Counted from the first letter of the stretch, positions 19,630-27,820 are shown. The stretch: DNA of 38,253 bases from Chroococcus sp. FPU101 (GCF_017312365.1 NZ_BLJI01000038.1:1-38253), one strand, 5' to 3'. The notes: generated by a model from the sequence alone, not told the origin. Translations and numbers: made by a program.

Positions 19630-19942
19630 GATAATTCTCCTTTTTCAAAAACTTCAGTAATCTTCAAGGATATGGAGCAATGATTTAAGTTAAATATTTT
19701 TATAAATTTCTATTGAATGCTGTGGTTTTGTCATTTAACAATATCATTTTTTTGGCAGTTATACCAAAGTCTAGTATCTTTTGCAAAATTATTTCATAAT
19801 TAATAATGACTATCTAGGTAAGCTTCTGATTGTCGAAGTATCTAGAATTCGCATTCGAGAATAAAGCTCTCTATACAGGTTTTGCGGTTAATTAGGAATC
19901 GAGGGTGATACAATAAGACGGTTGAATTGTAGAGAACGATCG

Positions 19943-21238
19943 GTGATTGAGCGTTATACCCTTCCCGAAATGGGAAAAATCTGGACAGATGAGTATCGTT
20001 TCCAAACATGGCTAGAAGTAGAGATAGCTGTCTGTGAAGCACAAGCAGAATTAGGTTCCATTCCATCCGTTGCAGTAGACGAAATTAAAGCAAAAGCAAA
20101 GTTTGATGTACAGCGTGTTTTAGAGATTGAAGCAGAAGTCAGACACGATGTCATTGCTTTCTTGACAAATGTCAATGAATATGTAGGGGATGCAGGGCGT
20201 TATATTCACCTTGGCTTGACCAGTTCAGATGTATTAGACACCGCACTATCGTTACAGTTAGTCGCTAGTCTAAATTTAATTTTGCAATATCTAGAAGACT
20301 TAATTCAAGCGATCCGTTACCAAGCACAACAACACCGTTATACAGTAATGGTAGGCCGATCGCATGGTATTCACGCAGAACCGATCACTTTTGGCTTTAA
20401 GTTAGCAGGTTGGTTAGCCGAAGTCTTACGCAACCGTGAACGTTTAGTCCGTTTAAGAAAAGATATCGCAGTAGGTAAAATCTCTGGCGCGGTCGGAACC
20501 TATGCTAATATCGATCCGAAAGTAGAAGCCATTTCCTGTCAAATTTTAGGGCTAGAACCCGATACCGCATCAACTCAGGTTATTTCACGCGATCGTCATG
20601 CCGAATTTGTGCAACAATTAGCGATATTAGCCGCATCAATTGAACGCTTTGCCGTTGAAATTCGCAATCTACAGCGTACAGACGTACTAGAAGTAGAAGA
20701 ATTTTTCGCTAAAGGTCAAAAAGGCTCATCAGCAATGCCTCACAAGCGTAACCCTATTCGTTCTGAGCGTTTAACGGGAATGGCGAGAATTATTAGAAGT
20801 CATGCCGTTGCAGCCGTTGAAAATATTGCTTTGTGGCATGAAAGAGATATTTCTCATAGTTCAGTCGAACGAGTCATTTTACCCGACTGCTGTATCTTGA
20901 CCCATTTTATGATTAAAGAGATTACAGAACTGGTGAAAAACCTACAAGTCTACCCGCAAAACATGGAACGCAACATGAATGTTTATGGGGGAGTCATTTT
21001 CAGTCAAAAGGTTTTATTGACTTTAGTTGAAAAAGGACTTGCGAGAGAAGAAGCCTATAAAATTGTACAATCTTGCGCTCATCAAGCTTGGAATACCACT
21101 AACGGTAACTTTTATCATTTGATTAGTAATAATGCTCAAGTCAAAGAACTTCTGTCATCTGAAGACATTGAAAGTTGTTTTGATCCTAAGCATCATCTCA
21201 AACATCTTGATACTATCTATCAACGCTTAGATATTTAG
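19943..21238 (+). CDS. purB: Adenylosuccinate lyase
   Basis: PurB acts twice in purine synthesis: it splits SAICAR to AICAR and adenylosuccinate to AMP, releasing fumarate. The fumarase/aspartase signature SSAMPHKRNP (about 263-272) is intact, as are TSSDVLDTA (about 94-102), the catalytic-His segment GRSHGIHAEPITFG (about 141-154) and WHERDISHSS. The start chosen is GTG 19943, giving VIERYTLPEMGKIW at the N-terminus and 431 residues, the usual length. An upstream in-frame TTG (19922) would add seven residues not seen in the family. The gene stands alone; the aldo/keto reductase gene converges on it 3 bp away. Confidence 0.96.
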   Translation: MIERYTLPEMGKIWTDEYRFQTWLEVEIAVCEAQAELGSIPSVAVDEIKAKAKFDVQRVLEIEAEVRHDVIAFLTNVNEYVGDAGRYIHLGLTSSDVLDTALSLQLVASLNLILQYLEDLIQAIRYQAQQHRYTVMVGRSHGIHAEPITFGFKLAGWLAEVLRNRERLVRLRKDIAVGKISGAVGTYANIDPKVEAISCQILGLEPDTASTQVISRDRHAEFVQQLAILAASIERFAVEIRNLQRTDVLEVEEFFAKGQKGSSAMPHKRNPIRSERLTGMARIIRSHAVAAVENIALWHERDISHSSVERVILPDCCILTHFMIKEITELVKNLQVYPQNMERNMNVYGGVIFSQKVLLTLVEKGLAREEAYKIVQSCAHQAWNTTNGNFYHLISNNAQVKELLSSEDIESCFDPKHHLKHLDTIYQRLDI

Positions 21239-21241
21239 AAA

Positions 21242-22183
21242 CTATAACCAAGGGCGGCTCACTTTTTCTAAGTGCTGAACCTCATCAGCACTTAGTCGCC
21301 ATCCTAAAGCACCTGCATTTTGTATCGCCTGTTGAGCATTTTTTGCACCAGGAATAGGTATTACATCGCCTTGTGCAATTAACCAATTTAGGGCAACTTG
21401 TGCAGGCGTTTTTTGATATTTTTCCCCATATTGACGTAATAAATCTAATACGGGAGCAATTTTTTCTAAACCTTGAGTACTAAAACGATTATCTAGCTTT
21501 CTTGCACCTTCTGGTGTTTTTTCTGGGGTATATTTTCCTGTGAGTAAACCTTGTGCCAGAGGACTATAGGCTAGTATTGTAATTCCTAATTCACGGGCAG
21601 TATTACTAACTCCTTGGCTTTCTATTTTGCGAGACAATAAAGAGTACTGTACCTGATTAACGGCTACGGGTATATCTCTTTTTTTCAGGATGTCATGAGC
21701 ATGACGCATTTGTGATGCCGAATAATTACTGACTCCGATCGCTTCTATTCTACCGCGTTGGACTTCATCAGCTAAGGCATTCATCAAGGTTTCTTGACTC
21801 ATCAGAAAAGTAAATGGCCAGTGAACTTGATATAATACGACTTTTTCTAACTGTAAACGTTGTAAACTATTGGTAATCGCTTGATGCACTGCATCGGCAC
21901 CGAAACGCCAAGGTAATGGGCCGTATTTCGTCGCAATATCGACTTTAGTAGAAGTATTTTTTAAAAAACGACCGATTAAGCGTTCTGATTCACCGAGACC
22001 GTAAATTTCTGCCGTATCAAAAAAAGTAATTCCCGCGTTGATGGTCGAAAGAAAAGCTTCTTCTACTTCTTTTTCGCCATAGGACTTACCATAATCCCAG
22101 AATAACCGATCGCCCCACGACCAAGCACCTATTCCTAAAGCCGTCACTGATGGGCCATTTTTTCCTAATGTTGTTGTTTCCAT
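21242..22183 (-). CDS. Aldo/keto reductase
   Basis: This is an NADPH-dependent oxidoreductase with a TIM-barrel fold. The catalytic tetrad is visible: Asp in ITFFDTAEIYG (about 51-61), Tyr in the same motif, Lys in DIATKYGPLP (about 82-91) and His in LYQVHWPF (about 116-123). The cofactor-binding end shows PIPGAKNAQQAIQNAGALGW (about 277-296). At 313 residues it is typical of the AKR/YajO-like subfamily common in cyanobacteria and plants. The substrate is unknown. It lies 19 bp downstream of the CCB1-like gene on the same strand and probably shares its transcript. Confidence 0.9.
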   Translation of the reverse strand: METTTLGKNGPSVTALGIGAWSWGDRLFWDYGKSYGEKEVEEAFLSTINAGITFFDTAEIYGLGESERLIGRFLKNTSTKVDIATKYGPLPWRFGADAVHQAITNSLQRLQLEKVVLYQVHWPFTFLMSQETLMNALADEVQRGRIEAIGVSNYSASQMRHAHDILKKRDIPVAVNQVQYSLLSRKIESQGVSNTARELGITILAYSPLAQGLLTGKYTPEKTPEGARKLDNRFSTQGLEKIAPVLDLLRQYGEKYQKTPAQVALNWLIAQGDVIPIPGAKNAQQAIQNAGALGWRLSADEVQHLEKVSRPWL

Positions 22184-22202
22184 GCTCTCGCCTTTGTGGG
22201 GT

Positions 22203-22778
22203 TTATGATACTAATTTTAAAGATAACGCTTGCTGCAATTCGCTTAACTCATCCCGATGACCGATGACTGTAATGCAAGTTTGTTCTTCAATTTCAGATA
22301 AAGGAATTGGTTCTAGTTTTAAAGATATTTTTTCTAAACGTCCCGCTTTTTTCCAATAATATAGACCTGCACCTGGAGATAAAAGAGTAATAACCAGTAT
22401 CCAAGGAGAGAAAGCGGGAGATAAATAAGTAATCACTAAACTGAGGCAAAAAAAACCAACAGCCGCTAATATACTTAAAAATATTGCTAAAAACCAACTA
22501 GGACGCACCATACCTTGGAATGTGACTTGATTATCTTCCGCATTAATCGATTGTACTTGATAGGCACGTTGAGCAAAATAGGTTTTTAGTTGTGATAATA
22601 GAGAATCTTCGGATATTTCCGCCATTAAGGTAAGTTTTTCGGTTCGTTCTTTGACTGAGGCACGGATAAAAAAGAATAAACCGATAAACATCAGTAGAGT
22701 CAGAAAAAATGTTGAATAGAGGATAGTAGTATTCACAAGATTGAAATCAGAATCAGATTGCTTAATATATCTTAACAA
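22203..22778 (-). CDS. CCB1-like cytochrome b6f cofactor-assembly protein
   Basis: The predicted 191-residue membrane protein has one helix near 21-40 (STFFLTLLMFIGLFFFI), a small soluble loop with RTEKLTLMAEISEDSLLSQL and YFAQRAYQVQSI, and two further helices (about 95-140) after VTFQGMVRPSWFLAIFL. The C-terminus is soluble. This layout and these motifs match what I recall of CCB1 (cofactor assembly of complex C, subunit B), which in chloroplasts helps attach heme c(i) to cytochrome b6. In cyanobacteria the equivalent would act at the thylakoid membrane. Family assignment is from memory. It lies between a membrane-anchored unknown and an aldo/keto reductase on one probable transcript. Confidence 0.65.
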   Translation of the reverse strand: MLRYIKQSDSDFNLVNTTILYSTFFLTLLMFIGLFFFIRASVKERTEKLTLMAEISEDSLLSQLKTYFAQRAYQVQSINAEDNQVTFQGMVRPSWFLAIFLSILAAVGFFCLSLVITYLSPAFSPWILVITLLSPGAGLYYWKKAGRLEKISLKLEPIPLSEIEEQTCITVIGHRDELSELQQALSLKLVS

Positions 22779-22830
22779 TTCTTCGTGATTTGCGAGATCA
22801 GTCTATTGAGTAAAAAGACTAAACCACTAC

Positions 22831-23235
22831 TTATAATTTCTTTTGTAAATAATCTGTCCATTTTGCGGCAAGCTCAATATTAGTAAAAGGAACTCGATAA
22901 GAAGTAGCTTGATCTTTACCCAGAAATTCAATAAACGCTTTTCCTTTATTGGGTAAATTGGCTAAATCAACACTTTGAGCATTCACCAGTAGACGAATCT
23001 CTGCAATATCATCTAAAGAAAAAGTTTGTCGCTCAATTAAACCTTGACGACGAGGTGTACCAAAAGTAATTTGTTGAGCTTGTACCCCTAGAACTGATAG
23101 AACATCATATTTAGCATTTTCAAATTCTTGGGCCCAAAGACGATAACCTTCTACCTTTTGATACTCATTCCAGCCACTCCAGGCTAAACCAAAAAAAATA
23201 GCAAGGAGAGGTAACCATAAAAGACCTCTTTCCAT
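22831..23235 (-). CDS. Membrane-anchored protein of unknown function
   Basis: The predicted 134-residue protein begins MERGLLWLPLLAIFFGLAW, a single N-terminal helix that could be a membrane anchor or uncleaved signal. The rest is soluble: VEGYRLWAQEFENAKYDVLS, a GTPRRQGLIERQTFSLDDI segment and a C-terminal FTNIELAAKWTDYLQKKL. It looks like a conserved cyanobacterial protein but I cannot name a family. It is the first gene of a probable three-gene unit with the CCB1-like gene (52 bp downstream) and the reductase. This position raises the possibility of a role in membrane-protein assembly, but nothing in the sequence shows it. Confidence 0.68.
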   Translation of the reverse strand: MERGLLWLPLLAIFFGLAWSGWNEYQKVEGYRLWAQEFENAKYDVLSVLGVQAQQITFGTPRRQGLIERQTFSLDDIAEIRLLVNAQSVDLANLPNKGKAFIEFLGKDQATSYRVPFTNIELAAKWTDYLQKKL

Positions 23236-23346
23236 AAAACTTGATAGGATATATATTTCAAATTGATCTTGTAGTCTAACTCAAGCCTGCGATGATCGAT
23301 GATCCGATCTAGAATGCGTATATATTGATGTGAATTGGGTAAATAT

Positions 23347-23994
23347 ATGACCTCCTATACAACTGCTTCGGCTAGAGCCGAAATGAGTGAACTTCGGCGG
23401 TTAAAAACCTTACTCCCTCCTGAGTTACAAAGTTGGGTCACGGTAGAAGGAACAACAGAAGTCAATCCTCCTTTACTTCGTTCTGAAGAAATTGGTCGAG
23501 ATGAAATCGAAATCCAAGTCGATCTCGCTCGTTGGGAAAACTTAGCAATTGATCAACGTAATTTATTATTCTGGCACGAAGTCGCCCGAATCCAAAATGA
23601 TACTATTCCTAGAGAGGGTTGGGAAATGGCAGCCCTAGCCATTGGTTTAGGGGGTGCAGTCGGTGAATTATGGGTACAGGATGGCTTATTGTTGTTATTA
23701 GCAATGGGATTATGTGGGATTTCTGGCTATCGTCTGTGGCAAAAAAATAATGGCGATCGCACTCTCAAAGATTCCCTTGAAGCTGACGAAAAAGCGATCG
23801 CACTAGCAACCCGCTTCGGTTATACGCTTCCTAATGCCTACAAGAGCCTAGGAAGTGCCTTTAAAACCCTAATTGAACAAACTCCTAACCGTCGTCAAAA
23901 AAAACGCTATGAAGCCCGTTTACAAGCCCTCAGACGAAGTGCTTCAAAAGCAAAATCTCAAATGCAGCAAACTGATCGACCTATTTCGATTTAA
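23347..23994 (+). CDS. DUF3318 protein with two membrane segments
   Basis: The 215-residue protein belongs to DUF3318, a family of cyanobacteria with no known function. Hallmarks are MSELRRLKTLLPPELQSWV, NPPLLRSEEIGRDEIEIQVD, LLFWHEVARIQNDTIPREGW and two hydrophobic helices (about 97-133) around GGAVGELWVQDGLLLLLAMG. The HEVAR and E residues recall a metallopeptidase-like helix, but a full HExxH is absent. The C-terminus is strongly basic (NRRQKKRYEARLQALRRS). The start at ATG 23347 is preferred over TTG 23335. Two HIP1 sites lie inside the gene (about 23753 and 23791). Confidence 0.8.
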   Translation: MTSYTTASARAEMSELRRLKTLLPPELQSWVTVEGTTEVNPPLLRSEEIGRDEIEIQVDLARWENLAIDQRNLLFWHEVARIQNDTIPREGWEMAALAIGLGGAVGELWVQDGLLLLLAMGLCGISGYRLWQKNNGDRTLKDSLEADEKAIALATRFGYTLPNAYKSLGSAFKTLIEQTPNRRQKKRYEARLQALRRSASKAKSQMQQTDRPISI

Positions 23995-24000
23995 TCGGAG

Positions 24001-24061
24001 TTTGACAGTTGACCCTTCAGTCACCGTTCAGTATCAGGTCACTTATCAGAGTCCTAAAAGT
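24001..24061 (+). repeat. Degenerate short tandem repeats
   Basis: The stretch reads TTGACAG, TTGACCC, TTCAGTC, ACCGTTCAG, TATCAGG, TCACTTATCAG, a decayed run of about 7-nt units. Cyanobacterial genomes carry many heptameric repeats of the GTTATCA/CAGTTGA type between genes. No function is implied. Confidence 0.4.
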
Positions 24062-24114
24062 CCTGATATCTGAATTGGTAACTAAAAAGACTTGGAATAA
24101 TTAAAAAAATATTG

Positions 24115-24137
24115 TAAACATTTATAGTAAATGTTTA
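24115..24137. promoter_or_regulatory. 23-bp palindrome upstream of the STAS-sugar transferase gene
   Basis: TAAACATTTA-TAG-TAAATGTTTA is a perfect 10-bp inverted repeat with a 3-nt centre, 45 bp before the ATG at 24183. It is a candidate operator for the STAS/RsbW/mdh transcript. No -35/-10 pair is obvious, and the site is too A+T-rich and too short of U residues to be a good terminator for the upstream gene. Confidence 0.45.
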
Positions 24138-24182
24138 ATAAACGGGAACCTTTTTTAAGTAAACACTATTTTTTTGTCTTTA

Positions 24183-25175
24183 ATGGCTTCGCAACTACCC
24201 GAAATCGATTTCCCTGTAACTGTTTCGTACGATCACTCGGTGATCTATATGCCAGAACGCTTAACCGTTCTAGAAGCAGTTCAATTTAAGCAGACCTTTG
24301 GCCAATTGATCGCTCAAGCTTCTCCACCTCGTTTAATTACATTAGACTTTAGTACAACTGCATTTATCGATAGTAGTGGTGTTGGTGTATTAGTCCATAA
24401 TTTTAAGGCGGCAAAATCCAAGCAGATTAACTTAATTTTCTATAACGTCAATCCTCTAGTAATGGGTGTTTTATCGTTAACGAGTTTAGATCAGATTTTC
24501 ACGATTCAAAATCCCCCCCCAACTCATACCGAATCAAGTAAATCAGAACTGCCACTCCCAGAAACTCATCCTTCTGTCAAAAGTTGGGTAAAACGTTTAT
24601 TGGATATTGTCGGTAGTATCGTTGGTCTAGGAATTACTGGATTGATTTTACTGCCAATGGCGATCGCAATTAAGCTAGATAGTCCTGGCCCGATTTTTTT
24701 CTGGCAAACTCGTTATGGTTGGTTAGGAAAACCTTTTAAAATTATCAAATTTCGCTCAATGTGTATAAACGCAGAAGCACTCAGGCAACAAATTCCTAAT
24801 CAAGCAGAAGGCGCAATTTTTAAAAATCAGAATGATCCCCGAATTACTAAAGTCGGTCGCTTTTTGCGTCGCACCAGTCTCGATGAACTGCCTCAGTTTT
24901 GGAATGTTTTAAAAGGTGAAATGAGTTTAGTTGGAACTCGTCCACCAACACCCGATGAGGTAGATAAATATGATGTTCCTCAATGGAGACGACTTAATGT
25001 TAAACCAGGGATGACTGGGGAATGGCAAGTCAACGGACGTTCAAAGGTCAAAAACTTTGAGGATGTGATTCAACTTGATCTTAAATATCAAGAAAACTGG
25101 AGTCTGATGTATGATTTAAAGCTTATTTTGAAAACCATTTTGATTTTATTTAATAAAAATAGTGGAGCGTTTTGA
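24183..25175 (+). CDS. STAS domain fused to polyprenyl-phosphate sugar-1-phosphate transferase
   Basis: The 330-residue protein joins two domains. Residues 8-105 form a STAS domain of the anti-sigma-antagonist type, with LITLDFSTTAFIDSSGVGVL; D63-S64-S65-G66 keeps the phosphorylatable Ser region. After a Pro-rich linker, residues 129-330 form a WcaJ/ExoY-type transferase with KRLLDIVGS, a membrane helix (about 134-158), LDSPGPIFFWQTRYG, FKIIKFRSM, the catalytic SLDELPQFWNVLKGEMSLVG (D234-E235) and GMTGEWQVNGRS. Such enzymes move a sugar phosphate to undecaprenyl phosphate, starting exopolysaccharide synthesis. The fusion suggests control by phosphorylation. It overlaps the RsbW-like gene by 14 bp. 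The ATG at 24183 was preferred to TTG 24174. Confidence 0.88.
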   Translation: MASQLPEIDFPVTVSYDHSVIYMPERLTVLEAVQFKQTFGQLIAQASPPRLITLDFSTTAFIDSSGVGVLVHNFKAAKSKQINLIFYNVNPLVMGVLSLTSLDQIFTIQNPPPTHTESSKSELPLPETHPSVKSWVKRLLDIVGSIVGLGITGLILLPMAIAIKLDSPGPIFFWQTRYGWLGKPFKIIKFRSMCINAEALRQQIPNQAEGAIFKNQNDPRITKVGRFLRRTSLDELPQFWNVLKGEMSLVGTRPPTPDEVDKYDVPQWRRLNVKPGMTGEWQVNGRSKVKNFEDVIQLDLKYQENWSLMYDLKLILKTILILFNKNSGAF

Positions 25176-25626
25176 AAACAGCAACTCGAACAATGAGCTA
25201 AACCCGCAAATTTTTCGTTTGCGAGTGAATACAGAATTAGAAGCATTAATTCCAGTTTTACAATGGTTTGAGCAACAGACCGAACATCTAACACCTAAAG
25301 CCCTCATTTGGCAATGTAAACTCGCATTAGCCGAAGGATTTACAAATACAGTACGCTATGCTCATGATGATTTACCCCCAGAAACTCCCATAGATATTGA
25401 GTTAACCTTATTTTCCAATCTGCTTGAAATGCGACTTTGGAATTTTGGCAAACCCTTTGATCTTTATCAAAAACTAGCAGAATTACAAAATAGTTCCGTA
25501 GATCCTTTAGAAAAAGAAGGCGATCGCGGATTAATTTTTATGAATGCACTGATGGATGATTTACAATATATTCGTCTAGAGGATCAGCGCAATTGCTTAA
25601 TAATGCGTAAAAGATTAAGTGAATAA
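25162..25626 (+). CDS. RsbW/SpoIIAB-like anti-sigma factor kinase
   Basis: The 154-residue protein is a GHKL-type ATPase like RsbW and SpoIIAB. The N-box is ALAEGFTNTVRYAHDD (E58, N62) and the G1 box DRGLIFMNALMDDL (D121-G123). These bind ATP-Mg in kinases that phosphorylate the serine of a STAS partner and also sequester sigma factors. It starts at GTG 25162, inside the end of the STAS-sugar transferase gene, so the two are translationally coupled and probably partners. A sigma-factor gene is not nearby. mdh follows after 6 bp. Confidence 0.87.
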   Translation: MERFENSNSNNELNPQIFRLRVNTELEALIPVLQWFEQQTEHLTPKALIWQCKLALAEGFTNTVRYAHDDLPPETPIDIELTLFSNLLEMRLWNFGKPFDLYQKLAELQNSSVDPLEKEGDRGLIFMNALMDDLQYIRLEDQRNCLIMRKRLSE

Positions 25627-25632
25627 CTCAAA

Positions 25633-26592
25633 ATGTCTAATTTAATAATTCCTTGTCAATCACCGCTTGTTTCTGTGATTGGTGCAGGAAATGTGGGTAG
25701 AACACTTGCACAACGTATAGCCGAAAAAAATTTAGCCGATGTCGTTCTCTTGGATATTGTTGAAGGATTACCCCAAGGTGTTGCTCTTGATTTAATGGAA
25801 GCTCAGGGCATACAATTACACGATAGTCAAGTAATTGGTACCAATGACTACACCGATACCGCAGGCTCTAATATTGTTGTTATTACTGCTGGTTTAGCGC
25901 GAAAACCAGGAATGACGCGAGATGATTTGATGAATGTCAATGCTAAAATTGTCGTTGAAGCAGCACAAAGAGCCTTTACTTATTCTCCTGATGCGATTTT
26001 TGTAGTTATTACCAATCCCCTCGATGTCATGACTTATTTAGTTTGGCAGACTATCAAATTACCTCCACAACGAGTCATAGGAATGGCAGGAGTTTTAGAT
26101 TCATCGCGTTTACAAACATTTATAGCGATGGAACTGGGTGTTTTAGCTGCCGACGTTCATGCAATGGTATTAGGAGGTCATGGGGATTTGATGTTACCCT
26201 TACCTCGGTATTGTACCGTTAGTGGAGTTCCCATCACTGAATTAATGGATGAAACCACGATTAACCGTCTTGTCGAACGGACTCGTAATGGTGGCGCAGA
26301 AATTGTTAAATTACTTCAAACAGGTGGAGCTTATTATGCTCCTGCTTCTTCAGCTTGTGTGATGATCGAGGCAATTTTACGCAATCAATCTCGTTTGTTG
26401 CCTGCTGCTGCCTATTTAGATGGCGAATACGGCTTAAAAGATATCTTTTTGGGTGTCCCCTGTCGTTTAGGTTGTCGGGGCGTAGAATCGATTTTAGAAG
26501 TCAATCTGAGCGACGAAGAAAGAAACGCCTTACAAATTTCGGCTCACTCAGTACGGCAAAATGTTCAAGCTGCCTTAACCCATCTCTCTTAA
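25633..26592 (+). CDS. mdh: Malate dehydrogenase
   Basis: This is an NAD-dependent malate dehydrogenase of the lactate-dehydrogenase-like (MDH3) type, converting malate and oxaloacetate. Evidence: Rossmann motif [12 protein letters not shown] (about 14-25), Asp at the end of the second strand (VVLLDIVEG), the mobile loop [11 protein letters not shown] (arginines for malate specificity), TNPLDVMTY, the catalytic His in [10 protein letters not shown] (about 181-190) and a normal length of 319 residues. It starts 6 bp after the RsbW-like gene on the same strand, so it is probably co-transcribed, an uncommon neighbour for a partner-switch module. Nothing suggests a direct functional link. Confidence 0.94.
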   Translation: MSNLIIPCQSPLVSVIGAGNVGRTLAQRIAEKNLADVVLLDIVEGLPQGVALDLMEAQGIQLHDSQVIGTNDYTDTAGSNIVVITAGLARKPGMTRDDLMNVNAKIVVEAAQRAFTYSPDAIFVVITNPLDVMTYLVWQTIKLPPQRVIGMAGVLDSSRLQTFIAMELGVLAADVHAMVLGGHGDLMLPLPRYCTVSGVPITELMDETTINRLVERTRNGGAEIVKLLQTGGAYYAPASSACVMIEAILRNQSRLLPAAAYLDGEYGLKDIFLGVPCRLGCRGVESILEVNLSDEERNALQISAHSVRQNVQAALTHLS

Positions 26593-26638
26593 TTGCTCTG
26601 AGTATAATAAAAATATAACGATCGCAAAAAATATTTTA

Positions 26639-27040
26639 ATGAAATCTGCTCTTAATTTGGTCACAGAAGCCATTAGTACTGATCAATGTCAGTCTCATTG
26701 TTTTCTAGAAGCCGATAACTTGAATCAAATTAAAAATCAAATCTTAACATCTGAGCAAGCCCAAAGTATGGCTGAATTTTTCAGTTTACTAGGAGATACT
26801 AACCGTTTAAGAATTTTGTCAGTTTTAGCCAAAAATGAACACTGTGTGTGTGATTTAGCGGCGATTTTGGGGATGGGTGAATCAGCCGTTTCTCATCAAC
26901 TGCGAACCCTCAAAGCAATGCGTTTAGTCAGTTATCAAAAAAGAGGGCGTAAAGTCTTCTATCGTTTACAAGATCATCATGTTTTAGAACTCTATCAATC
27001 AGTTGCTGAACATCTTGCAGAAATCGATGAGAATTTGTAG
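26639..27040 (+). CDS. ArsR-family metal-sensing repressor, SmtB/ZiaR type
   Basis: The 133-residue winged-helix repressor has [25 protein letters not shown] and [17 protein letters not shown], then [16 protein letters not shown]. It carries both metal sites known from the family: alpha3N cysteines (C69, C71, with C17 and C21 in the N-terminal arm) and alpha5 ligands D112, H114, H125 and E128, in the exact spacing of SmtB D104, H106, H117 and E120. This pattern fits a zinc sensor such as ZiaR or SmtB, which leaves DNA on binding metal. The usual divergent target (ziaA or smtA) is absent; mdh lies 46 bp upstream. Its stop codon TAG lies within the following inverted-repeat element. Confidence 0.9.
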   Translation: MKSALNLVTEAISTDQCQSHCFLEADNLNQIKNQILTSEQAQSMAEFFSLLGDTNRLRILSVLAKNEHCVCDLAAILGMGESAVSHQLRTLKAMRLVSYQKRGRKVFYRLQDHHVLELYQSVAEHLAEIDENL

Positions 27041-27144
27041 AGACGTGTGGGGCTTATCAAGTCTGCGCAGGTTTGCCAAAAAGAAAGCCCCTCCATTTCA
27101 GAGGGACGTAGCAGACACAGCCCCTTGCCATGGCCCGTCTCTAC
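27037..27144. repeat. 108-bp inverted-repeat element (MITE-like), possible terminator
   Basis: The ends are perfect 9-bp inverted repeats, GTAGAGACG (27037-27045) and CGTCTCTAC (27136-27144). Further pairs line up inside: GGGGCT (27049-27054) with AGCCCC (27119-27124), GTCTGC (27061-27066) with GCAGAC (27111-27116), and CCCTC (27089-27093) with GAGGG (27101-27105). The whole can fold into a long broken hairpin. GTAGAGACG ends of this kind are common in cyanobacterial palindromic repeats. It lies between the converging repressor and sodB genes, where a bidirectional terminator would be useful. Confidence 0.7.
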
Positions 27145-27159
27145 GCCAAAAATGGAACT

Positions 27160-27762
27160 TTAGGCAGCAGCAGCGTAATTTTCTGCGACAAAATCCCAGT
27201 TAATTAAAGAACTAACAAAATCACCGATATAATCAGGACGACGATTTTGATAATCAATATAGTACGCGTGTTCCCAAACATCCATCGTTAGTAAAGGAAT
27301 TTGTCCTGCTGTTAGAGGATTATCCGCATTTGAGGTTTTGGTGACTTTAAGAGTTCCATTATCAAGAACTAACCAAGCCCAACCACTACCAAATTGAGTA
27401 GCACCCGCTTTTTTAAACTCTTCAACAAAGTTGTCGTAGCTACCGAAATCAGCATTAATTTTATCAGCTAAAGCACCCGTCGGCTGACCCCCGCCACCCG
27501 ATTTCATGCAATTCCAATAAAATGTATGATTCCAAGCTTGAGCCGCATTATTAAACAAACCAGACTTAGAAGCATCTCCAGCGATCGCTTTGATGACCTC
27601 TTCAATTGATTTAGAGTCTAGATCCGTGCCAGCGACTGCGTTGTTATAGTTATTCACATAAGCCGCATGGTGTTTATCGTGATGAAACTCCAGCGTACTC
27701 TTTGAGATATAAGGCTCTAGGGCTGTGTATTCATAAGGTAGTGCAGGAAGTTTATAAGCCAT
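27160..27762 (-). CDS. sodB: Superoxide dismutase [Fe]
   Basis: SodB converts superoxide to hydrogen peroxide and oxygen in the cytoplasm. The metal ligands are H27 (FHHDKHHAAYV), H79 (AWNHTFYW), D161 and H165 (DVWEHAYYIDY). Q75 just before the second ligand marks the iron type rather than the manganese type. The 200-residue length is typical. An AGAGAGGA ribosome site lies 9 nt before the ATG. It is monocistronic; the gene for a SpoIID-domain protein diverges from it across a 369-bp gap that carries a strong palindrome. Confidence 0.96.
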   Translation of the reverse strand: MAYKLPALPYEYTALEPYISKSTLEFHHDKHHAAYVNNYNNAVAGTDLDSKSIEEVIKAIAGDASKSGLFNNAAQAWNHTFYWNCMKSGGGGQPTGALADKINADFGSYDNFVEEFKKAGATQFGSGWAWLVLDNGTLKVTKTSNADNPLTAGQIPLLTMDVWEHAYYIDYQNRRPDYIGDFVSSLINWDFVAENYAAAA

Positions 27763-27820
27763 GTTCTATCCTCTCTAATTGCTCAAAAAAAGCGATATTT
27801 TGCACTGATTGATGCGATTC

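Noticed and set aside
24001-24061. Degenerate repeats as a CRISPR array
   Set aside because: The units are about 7 nt, irregular and without spacers.
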